DNA of 64,000 nucleotides, taken from the NCBI GenBank assembly GCA_963721555.1, contig CAVRJU010000005.1:434001-498000 (forward strand). Direction: 5' to 3'. Both the position numbers and the translations under genes were made by a program. Below, piece after piece: positions 17,767 through 27,177 of the stretch. Source of the stretch: Marmoricola_A sp963721555 (GTDB lineage Bacteria; Actinomycetota; Actinomycetes; Propionibacteriales; Nocardioidaceae). The notes beneath the pieces were generated by a model. That model saw nothing but the letters and a program-made list of their open reading frames with translations, made no database searches and was not told the origin of the DNA. Position 1 is the first letter of the stretch; each line of letters opens with the position of its first letter.

Positions 17767-19227
17767 GTGAGCACGACGATCCTCGAGACCACGCTGGGCG
17801 ACAGCTTCGCGCGAACCCTGCCCGAGCTCGCCGTACCGCACGACGCGCAGGACGTGCCCGACCCGCAGCTGGTGGTGCTCAACGAGGATCTGGCGACGGA
17901 GCTCGGCCTCGATCCCGCGGCGCTCCGGGAGTCCGACGGGGTCCGCTTCCTCGTCGGACGGGCGCTGCCGGAGGGCGCGAGGCCGGTGGCGCAGGCCTAC
18001 GCGGGTCACCAGTTCGGCGGCTACTCGCCGCGCCTGGGCGACGGTCGCGCGCTGCTGCTCGGGGAGCTGCGCGGACCCGACGGTGCGCTGCGCGACGTCC
18101 ACCTCAAGGGCGCGGGGCGCACCCCGTTCTCGCGCGGAGGTGACGGTCAGGCGGCCCTGGGCCCGATGCTGCGCGAGTACGTCGTCAGCGAGTCGATGCA
18201 CGCGCTGGGCATCCCCACGACCCGGTCGCTGGCCGTGGTCGCGACCGGGCGAGGGGTGCAGCGCGAGACGGTGCTGCCCGGGGCGGTCCTGGCGCGCGTC
18301 GCGAGCAGCCACCTGCGTGTGGGCACCTTCCAGTACGCCCGCGCCACCGACGACCGCGACCTGCTCCGCCGCCTGACCGAGCACGCGATCGAGCGTCATC
18401 ACCCGAGCGCCGCGGACGACGAGCGGCCGGCACTGGCGCTGTTCCGCGGCGTCGTGGCCGCCCAGGCGTCCCTGGTGGCGCGATGGATGCTCGTCGGCTT
18501 CGTCCACGGCGTGATGAACACCGACAACATGACCATCTCGGGGGAGACCATCGACTACGGCCCGTGCGCCTTCATGGACGCCTTCGACCCGGCGGCGCTG
18601 TTCAGCTCGATCGACCACGGCGGCCGCTACGCCTACGGCAACCAGCCCGTCGTGGCGGAGTGGAACCTCGCGCGCTTCGCCGAGACCCTCCTCCCTCTCA
18701 TCGACGACGACCAGGACCGGGCGGTCGAGCTGGCCGTCGACGCGCTCGGCTCGTTCCGCACCCGCTACAGCAGCGCCTGGCTGGACGGGATGCGAGCCAA
18801 GCTCGGGCTGCCCGCGGGTCTGGCCGAGGACGTCGTGCAGCCCCTGGCCGAGGACCTGCTGGCGCTCATGCAGCCCTCGCCGGTGGACCACACCTCCTTC
18901 TACCGAGCGCTCGCCACGGAGGCACGCGGCGAGGGCACGCCCGCGCGTGACCTCTTCCTCGACCTCGCCGGCTACGACGCCTGGGCCGAGCGGTGGCGCG
19001 CGGTCGGGCCCGACCCGGACGCCATGGACCGCGTCAACCCGGTCCACGTGCCGCGCAACCACCTCGTCGAGGAGGTCCTCGACGCGGCGACCGCCGGTGA
19101 CCTCGACCCGGTGAGCCGGCTCCTCGAGGCAGTGACGCAGCCCTTCGACGTACGTCCCGGGCTGGAGCGGTACGCCGAGCCGGCACCGGCCGACTTCGGT
19201 CGTTACCGGACCTTCTGCGGCACCTGA
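17767..19227 (+). CDS. selO: SelO-type protein adenylyltransferase (UPF0061)
   Basis: Pseudokinase-fold enzyme that transfers AMP to Ser/Thr/Tyr of redox-related proteins in studied homologues. 486 residues, full length. Family marks: YAGHQFGGYSPRLGDGRA near residue 78, LKGAGRTPFSRGGDGQAALG, HGVMNTDNMTISGETIDYGP around 257 with the catalytic Asp and Asn, and the ending YRTFCGT with an ordinary Cys near the position where eukaryotic SelO has selenocysteine. Starts with GTG 17767. The stop is three bases from the convergent phosphatase stop. Confidence 0.95.
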   Translation: MSTTILETTLGDSFARTLPELAVPHDAQDVPDPQLVVLNEDLATELGLDPAALRESDGVRFLVGRALPEGARPVAQAYAGHQFGGYSPRLGDGRALLLGELRGPDGALRDVHLKGAGRTPFSRGGDGQAALGPMLREYVVSESMHALGIPTTRSLAVVATGRGVQRETVLPGAVLARVASSHLRVGTFQYARATDDRDLLRRLTEHAIERHHPSAADDERPALALFRGVVAAQASLVARWMLVGFVHGVMNTDNMTISGETIDYGPCAFMDAFDPAALFSSIDHGGRYAYGNQPVVAEWNLARFAETLLPLIDDDQDRAVELAVDALGSFRTRYSSAWLDGMRAKLGLPAGLAEDVVQPLAEDLLALMQPSPVDHTSFYRALATEARGEGTPARDLFLDLAGYDAWAERWRAVGPDPDAMDRVNPVHVPRNHLVEEVLDAATAGDLDPVSRLLEAVTQPFDVRPGLERYAEPAPADFGRYRTFCGT

Positions 19228-19230
19228 GCG

Positions 19231-21289
19231 TCACGGCGTGCCGCGGTGCGCCACCACCACACTCGGGCGGGGGAACGAGTCCGTGTGCGGCCAGGTGCTC
19301 GCCGGTGACGCGAACGTCGAGCCGGTCACCTCCCCGGGGTGCTGCACCGCGCACCACAGCGTCCGGTCGCCGTCGGTGACGAGCGGTCCGCAGGCCTCCG
19401 CCCCCACCGGCACGGTGAGGAACTGGCGGACCCGACCCCGCTCGGGCCCCTCCACCGGGACCCGGAAGATGCCGTCGTTCGATCCGAGGGCGTTGCCGTC
19501 GGTGCCGACCCACAGGTTCCCGGCCTTGTCGAAGGCGACGTTGTCGGGGCAGCTGATCGGGCTGACGTCCTCACCCGGGTACCCGCCGAAATAGACCTCC
19601 TGCGCTGCTGGATCGCCGCAGACCAGGAAGAGCAGCCAGCTGAAGGTGGTGCTCGCCGGGTCGTCGCCGTCCTCGGTCAGCTCCAGGACGTAGCCGTTGC
19701 GGTTCCCGGCCTCCGTCCTCAGCGGTTGCCCGAGCTCGTCGCGGACCTGGCTAGAGGTCAGCGGGTTGGCCGCGTTCGGCGGCATCGTCGCGGTGCCACG
19801 GTTCGAGTTGTTGGTCAGGGCGGCGTACACCCGGCCGTTCACCGGATTAGGCTCGACGTCCTCCGGCCGGTCCATGCGTGTGCCCTGCACGAGGTCGGCC
19901 GCCTGGCGCGCGTGCACCAGCACCTCTGCTACCGACATCCCGGGCACGAAGCTCTGGGTGTCGGAGGTCAGGGGCACCCAGGTCCCGCTCCCGTCGTGCT
20001 CCCCGTCGCCGTCGGCGACGTCGCCGGTGAACTTCGCGACGTACAGGGTTCCGGTGGAGAGGAGCTCGCGGTTGGCCGCCTTGGCCGCCGCATCCGTCCC
20101 GGGGGTGACGGTGCCCGCGGAGACGAACTTGTACATGTACTCTCCGCGCTCGTCGTCACCCATGTACGCCGCCACGCGACCGTCGGGGCCGACGGCGATG
20201 TTGGCGCCCTCGTGCTTGAACCGTCCGAGCATGGTGTGCTTGCGCGGCACCGACGTGGGGTCGGTCGGGTCGACCTCGACGATCCAGCCGAAGCGATTGG
20301 GTTCGTTGGGCTCCTGCATCGCGTCGAAGCGCGGGTCGACGGTGTCCCAGCGGCGCGCCCGGGGGCCGTTGTTGCCGATCCCGTAGCGGCGGTAGCGCGT
20401 GCGGGTCGGCTCCGGCACCGCGTTGATGGACACGGTGAAGTAGAAGTTGAAGTTCTCCTCGCCGCTCAGCACCGTCCCCCACGGGGTCGTGCCACCCGCG
20501 CAGTTGTTCAGCGTGCCCCGGGGGCTGGTGCCCGACGGGTCCGCGCTCGTGCGCAGCAGCTCGTGACCGGTGGCCGGGCCGTCGAAGCGGAACTCGGTGT
20601 CGCCCGTGATGCGTCGGTTGTACGCCGAGTCCTCGGGGTCGACCGGCTTCCACGACCCGCGGGCGGCGTCGCCCGTGCGCTGCACCAGGACCACGGACAT
20701 CCCGTGAGAGGCGATCGCGACCCGCTTGACCGTCTCCGCGTCGTAGCCGGCCGGGAACATCAGCTCCTCGTTGGTGAACTCGTGGTTGGTCACCAGGAGG
20801 GCGCGCCGTCCGCCGTACCCCGGCAGAGGTACCAGGCCCACGTAGTCGCAGTTGTACCCGAACTGCGAGGCGCGCCGACTCTCCGGTCTGGGCGGTCACG
20901 TCGAACGCCGGTGCGCCGGGCAGCACCGGGTCGCCCCAGCGGATGACGAGGTCACGGGTGTAGCCGGAGGGCACGACCACCTCGTCGAGCACGTTCGGTG
21001 CCACCGGTGTGAACGCGTCCGAGGCGAGGGTGCCGGTGGAGCGGGGCGTTGCCGCCGCGGCGGGCGCGCCGGTGCCGCGCAACAGGACCAGCGCGCCCAC
21101 ACCCCCCATGGCCCCCTTGAGCATCGAGCGTCGACTCAGGCTGTGGGAGATCACCTGCTGGAGGTGCTCGTTGCCGGAATCGTTCGGCTCGGGATAGCTG
21201 CACGCGTCGCCGCAGCGGTAGTGACAGGTCATCGGGTCGCGGGCGCCGTGGCGGCCCAGGACGATCAGGGAGAGCGGGGCACGAGGCAT
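19231..21289 (-). CDS. phoX: PhoX-family alkaline phosphatase, Tat-exported, frame-broken
   Basis: DUF839 phosphatase (Ca/Fe-dependent phosphomonoesterase family). Start ATG 21289; the Tat motif SRRSMLKGAMGGVGALVLL at about residues 50-68 follows an N-terminal extension, so it is exported folded. The core has TNHEFTNEELMFPAGYD, GGTTPWGTVLSGEENFNFYF, EPNEPNRFGWIVEVDP, and ending segments CPDNVAFDKAGNLWVGTDG. The first about 140 residues and the rest are offset by one extra base near 20865-20880. Corrected length is about 685. Phosphate-regulated expression would be expected; no PHO box was confirmed. Confidence 0.9.
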
Positions 21290-21493
21290 CGGAGGCTCCT
21301 CAGGGCCGAGGCTCCCCCGGTGGGAGCGGCTATTCCCCATGCTGCGATGGTCCAAACCGCGGTGGAATACGCACACCTGCGTACTCCCCTGATGTCACTC
21401 CTGCCCCTCCCGTCCTCGACGTACGGGTCGAAGGTCCGTTCTCAGGTCGAGACCTGTGTTCCTACGCTGGTCGACGAGGGAGGGAGGCCACCG

Positions 21494-22385
21494 ATGTCCG
21501 CTCTCGACAGGCGGGTCGCGCACTGGTCCGACGTGATCTGCGACCTGCTGCTGCAGCACCACACCGAGTTCCCGCGCTGGGCGGTCGCAGACGCCATCTC
21601 CGAGGACTTCGGCAGCGACCTGGCCTGGAGCTGGATGGACGGGGGCGACCTGGGCTTCGAGCTCCGCCATCCCGCACCCGGATGGCCCGAACCCGAAGCG
21701 ATGGCCTTCTGGGAGCGCGTCGGGCTGGACTTCCACCCCATCGTCCGGTGGTTCGCAGCCACGGGGCAGTCGTCGCCGATGTCGGCGGGACGCGTGCCCC
21801 GCTCGATCGCACCGGACGCCTGCTTCGCCGCCCTGCGGGCCTGCATGGCCCCCCTCGGGTTCGATCAGCAGCTCTCCATCCCCTACGTGCTGGCGCCCGA
21901 GACCGACATCGCGCGTTCGTGCTCGCGCAGTCCTGCGAGGACTACTCCGACGAGGACCTCGAGGTGGCGCGCCGCCTCCAGCCGCTGCTGATGGCTGCTG
22001 GACCGCCAGGTGCGCGTGCACGAGGGTCGGCTCGGCGGACCCGGGAGAGGCGAGCGACGAGAGCGTCCTGACGGGGCGCGAGCACGCCGTCCTCGTGCTG
22101 CTCGAACGGGGCCGCACCGCCGAGGCCATCGCTCACGACCTCGGGATCTCGCCCCGCACCGTGCACAAGCACCTCGAGAACCTCTACCGCAAGCTCGGGG
22201 TCGGCGACCGGCTGCGCGCGGTGGCGGTCGCCCGGGAGGCGGGTCTTCTCGCCCCGCACCACGAACACCGCTCGGCGGCCACCCGGCGACACCCGGTCGG
22301 GGCCGGGTGCGACGGCACGCGATGGTCGGCACACGTGCCGCGGCAGACCTGGGTCCAGGAACGAGCCCGCACCGCCCGCGGCTAG
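21494..22385 (+). CDS. LuxR-type regulator with several frame breaks (possible pseudogene)
   Basis: The N-terminal part (from ATG 21494, MSALDRRVAHWSDVICDLL) is a sensory region of about 140 residues; FVLAQSCEDYSDEDLEVARRL continues in another frame. The C-terminal LuxR helix-turn-helix (LTGREHAVLVLLERGRTAEA, then SPRTVHKHLENLYRKLGV) is in a third. Breaks are near 21910 (shift equivalent to a lost base), 22003 and about 22045. Unlike other breaks in this window they differ in direction, so true decay is more likely. Divergent from phoX; an inverted repeat TACGCA-CACC-TGCGTA at 21368-21383 lies in the shared upstream region. Confidence 0.7.
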
Positions 22386-22485
22386 GTGCCGCTGTCCTCG
22401 CCGCCGGCGATGCGGTCCCGGGTGTCTGAAGCCTCAGGGACGGGGTACTCCACAGACAGCACCCCCACTACTGAGGAGAACACCC

Positions 22486-23034
22486 ATGGCTCGCGACACC
22501 CTGTCCCGTTCGCTGCACGACGTCGGCCTGGCCGCGTGGTTCGGCGGCACCCTGGCCAACGCGGTCGCGCTCAACCCGGCCGCGGCACAGGCCGACAGCT
22601 CGGCCGCGACCGGCGCCGTGGCCAACGTCGGGTGGGACCGCTGGACACCCGTCAACGCCGGCGCGATCGGCGCCCACCTCGTGGGCAGCGTCGGCCAGAT
22701 CATCGGCAACAAGGGCCGCATCCAGGCACAGGAGGGCGTCGCGTCGATGGCCGCGACCAAGACAGCTCTCACCGTGGCCGCGCTCGGCGTCACCGGCTAC
22801 GCCCGGGCGCTCGGACGCCAGGTCTCCGAGGAGACGAAGATGCCGGCCGCCTCCGGCACCGAGCCGGACCAGGGCACCCCGCCGTCGGTGGCCGCCGCGC
22901 AGCGCAGGCTGAAGCAGCTGCAGTGGGCCGTGCCGGCCCTCACCGGAGCGCTCATCGTGGTCAGCAGCTTCGCGGGCGAGCAGGAGCGGGCGTCCGAGGT
23001 CGGCCAGGGCATCAAGCAGCGTCTCGTCGGCTGA
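22486..23034 (+). CDS. conserved actinobacterial membrane protein, unknown function
   Basis: 182 residues from ATG 22486, with a good GAGGAG ribosome site just upstream. Four weakly hydrophobic, Gly/Ala-rich segments (about 15-35, 62-85, 86-104, 147-165) suggest a small integral membrane protein. The N-terminus MARDTLSRSLHDVGLAAWFG resembles small actinobacterial membrane proteins of unassigned role. No catalytic motif is visible. It stands alone between the LuxR remnant and the AlkZ-like gene. Confidence 0.7.
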   Translation: MARDTLSRSLHDVGLAAWFGGTLANAVALNPAAAQADSSAATGAVANVGWDRWTPVNAGAIGAHLVGSVGQIIGNKGRIQAQEGVASMAATKTALTVAALGVTGYARALGRQVSEETKMPAASGTEPDQGTPPSVAAAQRRLKQLQWAVPALTGALIVVSSFAGEQERASEVGQGIKQRLVG

Positions 23035-23111
23035 CCGTGCCGTGACCGTCGGCGCCGAGGCACCCGTGACGGAGCTGGACCCCTGGTCCTGACCTCCGTC
23101 CGGGTGCCGGC

Positions 23112-24226
23112 TCAGGTCGCCCGGCTCACGCGCAGGTCGCGGCCCAGCAGCCCGGCGATCCGGTCGGCCTCCGCGGCGAGCGCCGCGTCGGGGCACGAGC
23201 CCGGCCCGTGCCACGAGACGGCGAGCTCGTCGCCGCGACGCGCCCAGGTCCCGCTCACGACGCCACCGACGACCAGCAGGTTGGCCTTGCGGGTCACGGC
23301 GTCGCGCAGCTCGGGCGGGACCACGCGCTCGTCCTTCGTGCCCGGTCCCATCACCCACTGGTCGTGTCCGGGCAGCAGCCTCACCGCCTCCGAGAGACGT
23401 GCCGTCAGCACCTCGTCGACGTCGTCGCGCAGCACGTACGCCGTGGTGCCGTCGACGTCGAGCGCGACCAGCTGGTCGTCGAGCTCGACCAGCCACCGCT
23501 CCAGCCGTCGACGTCCGGCGCTCAGCCCGTCACCGAGCCAGTAGTGCACCTGGGCGAGCGTGGCCGGTCCGTAGCTCCGCAGGTAGGCCGCGACCGCGCG
23601 GGGACCGGCCTCGTCGACGTCCGGGACGCCGGACCAGGACGGGACCGCGTCGAGACGTTGGAACGTGGGTCGCCCGTCGCGCGACGGTGCGAAGCAGAGG
23701 TCGCCCTGCCAGCTCAGGGCCTTGAGGAGCGTCCAGGGGTCCTTCTCGAGCAGCGGCCTCGAGGTGGCGGTAGGCCGGCACCGCGGTGACGCCCTCGATG
23801 AGCTCGGGCAGCGCCCGTGCCCCACCGTCGAGCACCTCGCGGACGGTGGCCCGGAACTCCGGCCAGTCCTTCGGCGCCCAGGCGGTAGTGGTCGACCCAG
23901 CTCTTCCTCTCCCACTGCCGTCCGGCTGCGCGCAGGGCGAGGTAGACGCCGCCGTCCTGCGCCGAGAGGTAGTGCATCGACCCGCGGAAGGCGAACGTCT
24001 TGACGACCGCCCCCTCCTCCCAGGCCCGCCGCAGCTCTCCCGACGCTCCGGCACGCTGACGCGTCCGGACGGCGAGATCGGCGAGGCCCTCGTCCATGGC
24101 CGGCACCGCACCCAGGCGCTGGACCACACCGGCCGCCGAGGTCTCGCCGAGCGGGTCGAGGAGGTGGCGCTCGAGCCGCCAGGCGAGCGCCTGGTGCCAC
24201 GTGACGGGCGGGGCGGTGCTGGTCAT
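23112..24226 (-). CDS. winged-helix AlkZ/YcaQ-like protein (HTH_42), two frame breaks
   Basis: Family of tandem winged-helix proteins including DNA glycosylases AlkZ and YcaQ. Start ATG 24226 (MTSTAPPVTWHQALAWRLERHLL), then FRGSMHYLSAQDGG; a middle part APKDWPEFRATVREVLDGG; the C-terminal part RSYGPATLAQVHYWLGDGLS, LLPGHDQWVMGPGTKDERVV. Three frames are used in order with breaks near 23880 and 23760, each equal to one extra base. Corrected length is about 370. A DNA repair role fits the neighbouring photolyase-like gene, but whether glycosylase residues are intact cannot be judged across the breaks. Confidence 0.8.
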
Positions 24227-24332
24227 GACGACAGCCTGCCCCGGGATCCGGACGATGTCGCGCCGGAACGCCGGGACCCCGGGTGCGCCGTACGACGCGT
24301 AGCGGGCTGGGGGCGGCTGGCACAGTGAGGGT

Positions 24333-25556
24333 GTGCCCTCGCTCCCTCCGCTGCCGGCCGTCGACGACACCGAGGCGGTCGTGGCCTGGGTGGCCGAGCA
24401 CCTCGGTCACCTGACCCTCGAGGGAGCCGGCAACGTCCGGCCGGGCGGCCACCGGGGCGGCCAGGGCGCAGCCGACGCCGCGCTGGCCACCCTCGACATC
24501 ACCGGCTACGCACGCTCCCGGTCCACGGTCCTGCCGGAGGAGCGACGCGGGGCGAGCCGGCTGTCGCCGTACATCCGGCACGGGCTGCTGAGCCTGCCCG
24601 AGGTGTGGGACGCCGTGTCCGACGCCCCGTCGGGCGACGAGCGGAAGTTCCGCGACGAGCTGATGTGGCAGGAGTACGCGCGCCACGTCTACGCCCGCGT
24701 CGGGACCCGGACGCGCGAGCCGCTGCGCTACGCGCCACCCCACCCGCCGGCGCCGCCTGCGTGGAACGACGACATGGCCTGCACGAGCTGGGTGGCCGAC
24801 GAGCTCGAGGGCAACGGCTGGCTGGTGAACCAGACCCGCATGTGGTGGGCCTCGCACTGGACCGTGCGGCACGGTCGCGACTGGCGCGAGGGCGAGGACG
24901 GCTTCTTCCGCCACCTGCTCGACGGCTCGCGCGCGGCCAACCGGGTCGGCTGGCAGTGGACGGTCGGCGCGGGCACCGGCAAGCCCTACGGCTTCAGCCG
25001 CTGGCAGGTCGAGAAGCGGGCGCCGCAGCTGTGCCGGGCGTGCCCCCTGAAGGACGCCTGCCCGATCCAGGACTGGCCGGACGCCGAGCGTGGACCGACG
25101 GTCGAGGACGGTCCGCTGGCCTCCCCCGCCGACGGCGAGGTGGCCGCCGGGCCGGACACGCCGGTCGTCGACGGCACGCCGTCAGCGGTCTGGCTCACGG
25201 CGGAGTCACTCGGCGACAGCGACCCCGCGCTCGCGGCCCACCCGGACCTGCCCGTCGTCTTCGTGTTCGACGAGCCGCTGCTCGCGTCGCTGCGCCTGTC
25301 CGGCAAGCGGCTGGTGTTCCTGGCCGAGTCGCTGGCCGACCTGGCCGGGCGCCGCGAGGTCGACGTGCGCCGGGGGCGGGTCGGCGACGAGCTGTCCGGG
25401 CGCCCGGTCGCGGTCACCCACGCCCCCGTGCCGGGCTTCGCGACACGCTCAGCCCGGGTCGACGTCGCGGAGCTGCACCCGTGGCGGTGGTTGGCCCGCC
25501 CCGCGAGTCAGCGGCTCACGTCCTTCAGCGCCTGGCGCAAGGGCGTCCGCCGGTAG
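24333..25556 (+). CDS. photolyase/cryptochrome-like protein with FAD domain first and alpha/beta domain second
   Basis: 407 residues from GTG 24333. The FAD-binding helical domain of photolyases is at about 55-235 (ASRLSPYIRHGLLSLPEVWD, RDELMWQEYARHVY, WLVNQTRMWWASHW, ANRVGWQWTVGAGTGKPYGF). A cysteine cluster CRACPLKDACPIQDWPD at about 231-247 recalls the Fe-S photolyase branch. Residues about 278-400 (SAVWLTAESLGDSDPALAA..VVFVFDEPLLASLRLSGKRL) look like the photolyase alpha/beta domain that normally comes first. It is thus probably a circularly permuted flavoprotein; a light or DNA-repair role is inferred. Divergent from the AlkZ-like gene. Confidence 0.82.
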   Translation: MPSLPPLPAVDDTEAVVAWVAEHLGHLTLEGAGNVRPGGHRGGQGAADAALATLDITGYARSRSTVLPEERRGASRLSPYIRHGLLSLPEVWDAVSDAPSGDERKFRDELMWQEYARHVYARVGTRTREPLRYAPPHPPAPPAWNDDMACTSWVADELEGNGWLVNQTRMWWASHWTVRHGRDWREGEDGFFRHLLDGSRAANRVGWQWTVGAGTGKPYGFSRWQVEKRAPQLCRACPLKDACPIQDWPDAERGPTVEDGPLASPADGEVAAGPDTPVVDGTPSAVWLTAESLGDSDPALAAHPDLPVVFVFDEPLLASLRLSGKRLVFLAESLADLAGRREVDVRRGRVGDELSGRPVAVTHAPVPGFATRSARVDVAELHPWRWLARPASQRLTSFSAWRKGVRR

Positions 25557-25720
25557 TCCGGCGCTGTTTCCGGCCACGCCGTGCCGTCAGGCAGGCAGCT
25601 CGCCGTCGATGCCTCGGCAGACCGGGACATCTCCCCCGTCCCCCGCCGACCTTCCTGCCCGTCGGCCCGGCGGCTCCACCTGGATCCACCGGACCGGTCC
25701 ACACCGGGCGGGCCTTTCCC

Positions 25721-25765
25721 TTGACGTGGCCCGCTCGTCGGCCCATTCTCCTAACTGTGTTAGGA
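25721..25765 (+). promoter_or_regulatory. TetR-gene promoter with overlapping palindromic operator
   Basis: TTGACG at 25721-25726, 17 bases, then CATTCT at 25744-25749 form a sigma-70-type promoter. A perfect 7-bp inverted repeat TCCTAAC-TGT-GTTAGGA (25749-25765) overlaps the end of the -10 and the expected start of transcription near 25756, just where a TetR autorepressor would block it. Confidence 0.75.
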
Positions 25766-26371
25766 ACACCGAACGCCGATAGGGTGGCCCGCCGTCGTCG
25801 CGTCACGCGGAACGAGATCTTGGACGCGGCATGGTCGGTGGTGCGCGAGTCGGGCTGGTCCGGACTGACGCAGCGGAGCGTCGCGGAGCGGGTTGGCATG
25901 CGCGCACCCTCGCTCTACGGACACTTCGACTCCAAGCTCATGATCATCGACGCGATGTTCGGCCAGGCGTGGGCCGACTACGACGCCGACGCGGCCGTGC
26001 TCGAGCCCGCCCTCCCCGAGGACCCGCGCGCAGCCCTGCTGGCGGTCGCGACGCACTGGCTCGATGCCATGGCGGCGGAACCGGAGCGGAACGCACTGAT
26101 GAACCAACGCCCCGTCCCCGGCTTCACACCGAGCGCCGAGTCCTACGCCTTCGCGGTCGAGGCCATCGGGCGGCTGCACCGTCTGCTGGACCGCTACGGC
26201 ATCACCGACGCGGACGCCGCGGACCTGTGGACCGGCATCCTCGCCGGCCTGGTCAGCCAGCAGAACGCCAACGACCCGGGGGGAGAGCGCTGGCGTCGCC
26301 TCGCCCCTCGCGCTGTCGACATGTTCCTCAGTGAAGTCGGACCCGGACGCACGCCTCAGGAGGCCTCATGA
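25757..26371 (+). CDS. TetR-family transcriptional regulator
   Basis: About 204 residues. The N-terminal helix-turn-helix (TRNEILDAAWSVVRESGW, then QRSVAERVGMRAPSLYGHF) is at about residues 19-64. The C-terminal ligand domain is TetR_C-like. Two GTG starts are possible: 25757 lies one base past the expected transcript start, which would give a leaderless mRNA, and 25784 (MARRRRVTRNEIL) gives a more usual N-terminus. It is followed at 49 bases by the MDMPI gene and then the MBL gene, so it probably represses this operon by binding the palindrome at 25749-25765. Confidence 0.85.
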   Translation: MLGTPNADRVARRRRVTRNEILDAAWSVVRESGWSGLTQRSVAERVGMRAPSLYGHFDSKLMIIDAMFGQAWADYDADAAVLEPALPEDPRAALLAVATHWLDAMAAEPERNALMNQRPVPGFTPSAESYAFAVEAIGRLHRLLDRYGITDADAADLWTGILAGLVSQQNANDPGGERWRRLAPRAVDMFLSEVGPGRTPQEAS

Positions 26372-26419
26372 GATCACCGACCCTCTCCCCGCACCGGGAC
26401 CGGAGCGCGCCGCCCGCGC

Positions 26420-27145
26420 ATGGACCGCGCGATGGCGATGAGGCTCGCTGAGACGGAGTACGAGCGTTTCCTCGGCCTCCTGCGCTCGCTCTCACCTGAC
26501 GACTGGCACAAGCCCACGGAGTGCCCCCCGTGGGACGTGAGGGCGGTGGCGGGCCACACCACCGGGATGGCGCTGATGGCGACCGGCCTGAAGGAGACCC
26601 TGCGACAGTCCGCGGTGTCCAAGCGCCGCGATGGCAATCCGCTGGACGCCCTCACGGCCCTCCAGGTGGAGGAACACGCCCACTACACGTCGAGCCAGCT
26701 CGTCGAGCGGTTCGCGACCATCGGTCCGCGCGCTGCGCGCGGGCGCCGCCGTACTCCCGCCCTGGTACGTCGTATGACGCTGCCGGACGCTCAGGACGTC
26801 GGCGGCGTCACAGAGCGATGGACGAACGGGTATCTCATCGACACGATCCTCACCCGCGACCCGTGGATGCACCGCATGGACATCTGTCGGGCGACCGGAC
26901 GAGCACCGGTGCTCACGCCCGACCACGACGGCCTGCTGGTCGCCGACGTCGTCGAGGAGTGGGCCGAGAGGCACGGCCGCTCGTACCGGCTCCACCTCAC
27001 CGGTGACGCAGGCGGCAGCTTCTCCCACGGCGAGGGCGGGCCCGCCCTCCGCCTCGACGCTGTCGACTTCTGCCGTGTCCTGTCCGGACGCACGGCCGAC
27101 CGACCCGTGATGCACGACCTCCTCGACGTGGCCGTGCCCTTCTAG
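26420..27145 (+). CDS. maleylpyruvate isomerase-fold (DinB-like, mycothiol-type) protein
   Basis: 241 residues. The N-terminal metal-binding four-helix domain has PTECPPWDVRAVAGHTTGMA near residue 33, the usual CPGWTVRDVLAHL-like position with a conserved His, and a second histidine region DPWMHRMDICRATGR around 151. Related enzymes use mycothiol for isomerisation or conjugation, often in detoxification. It is the second gene of the TetR operon. The substrate is unknown. Confidence 0.8.
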   Translation: MDRAMAMRLAETEYERFLGLLRSLSPDDWHKPTECPPWDVRAVAGHTTGMALMATGLKETLRQSAVSKRRDGNPLDALTALQVEEHAHYTSSQLVERFATIGPRAARGRRRTPALVRRMTLPDAQDVGGVTERWTNGYLIDTILTRDPWMHRMDICRATGRAPVLTPDHDGLLVADVVEEWAERHGRSYRLHLTGDAGGSFSHGEGGPALRLDAVDFCRVLSGRTADRPVMHDLLDVAVPF

Positions 27146-27177
27146 AGACACCGCTGGACCGGAGCAAGGAGCAGACG

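Noticed and set aside
17767..19227. selenocysteine-containing SelO
   Set aside because: The C-terminal motif uses an ordinary TGC Cys followed by a normal TGA stop after Gly-Thr; no SECIS-like structure was seen.
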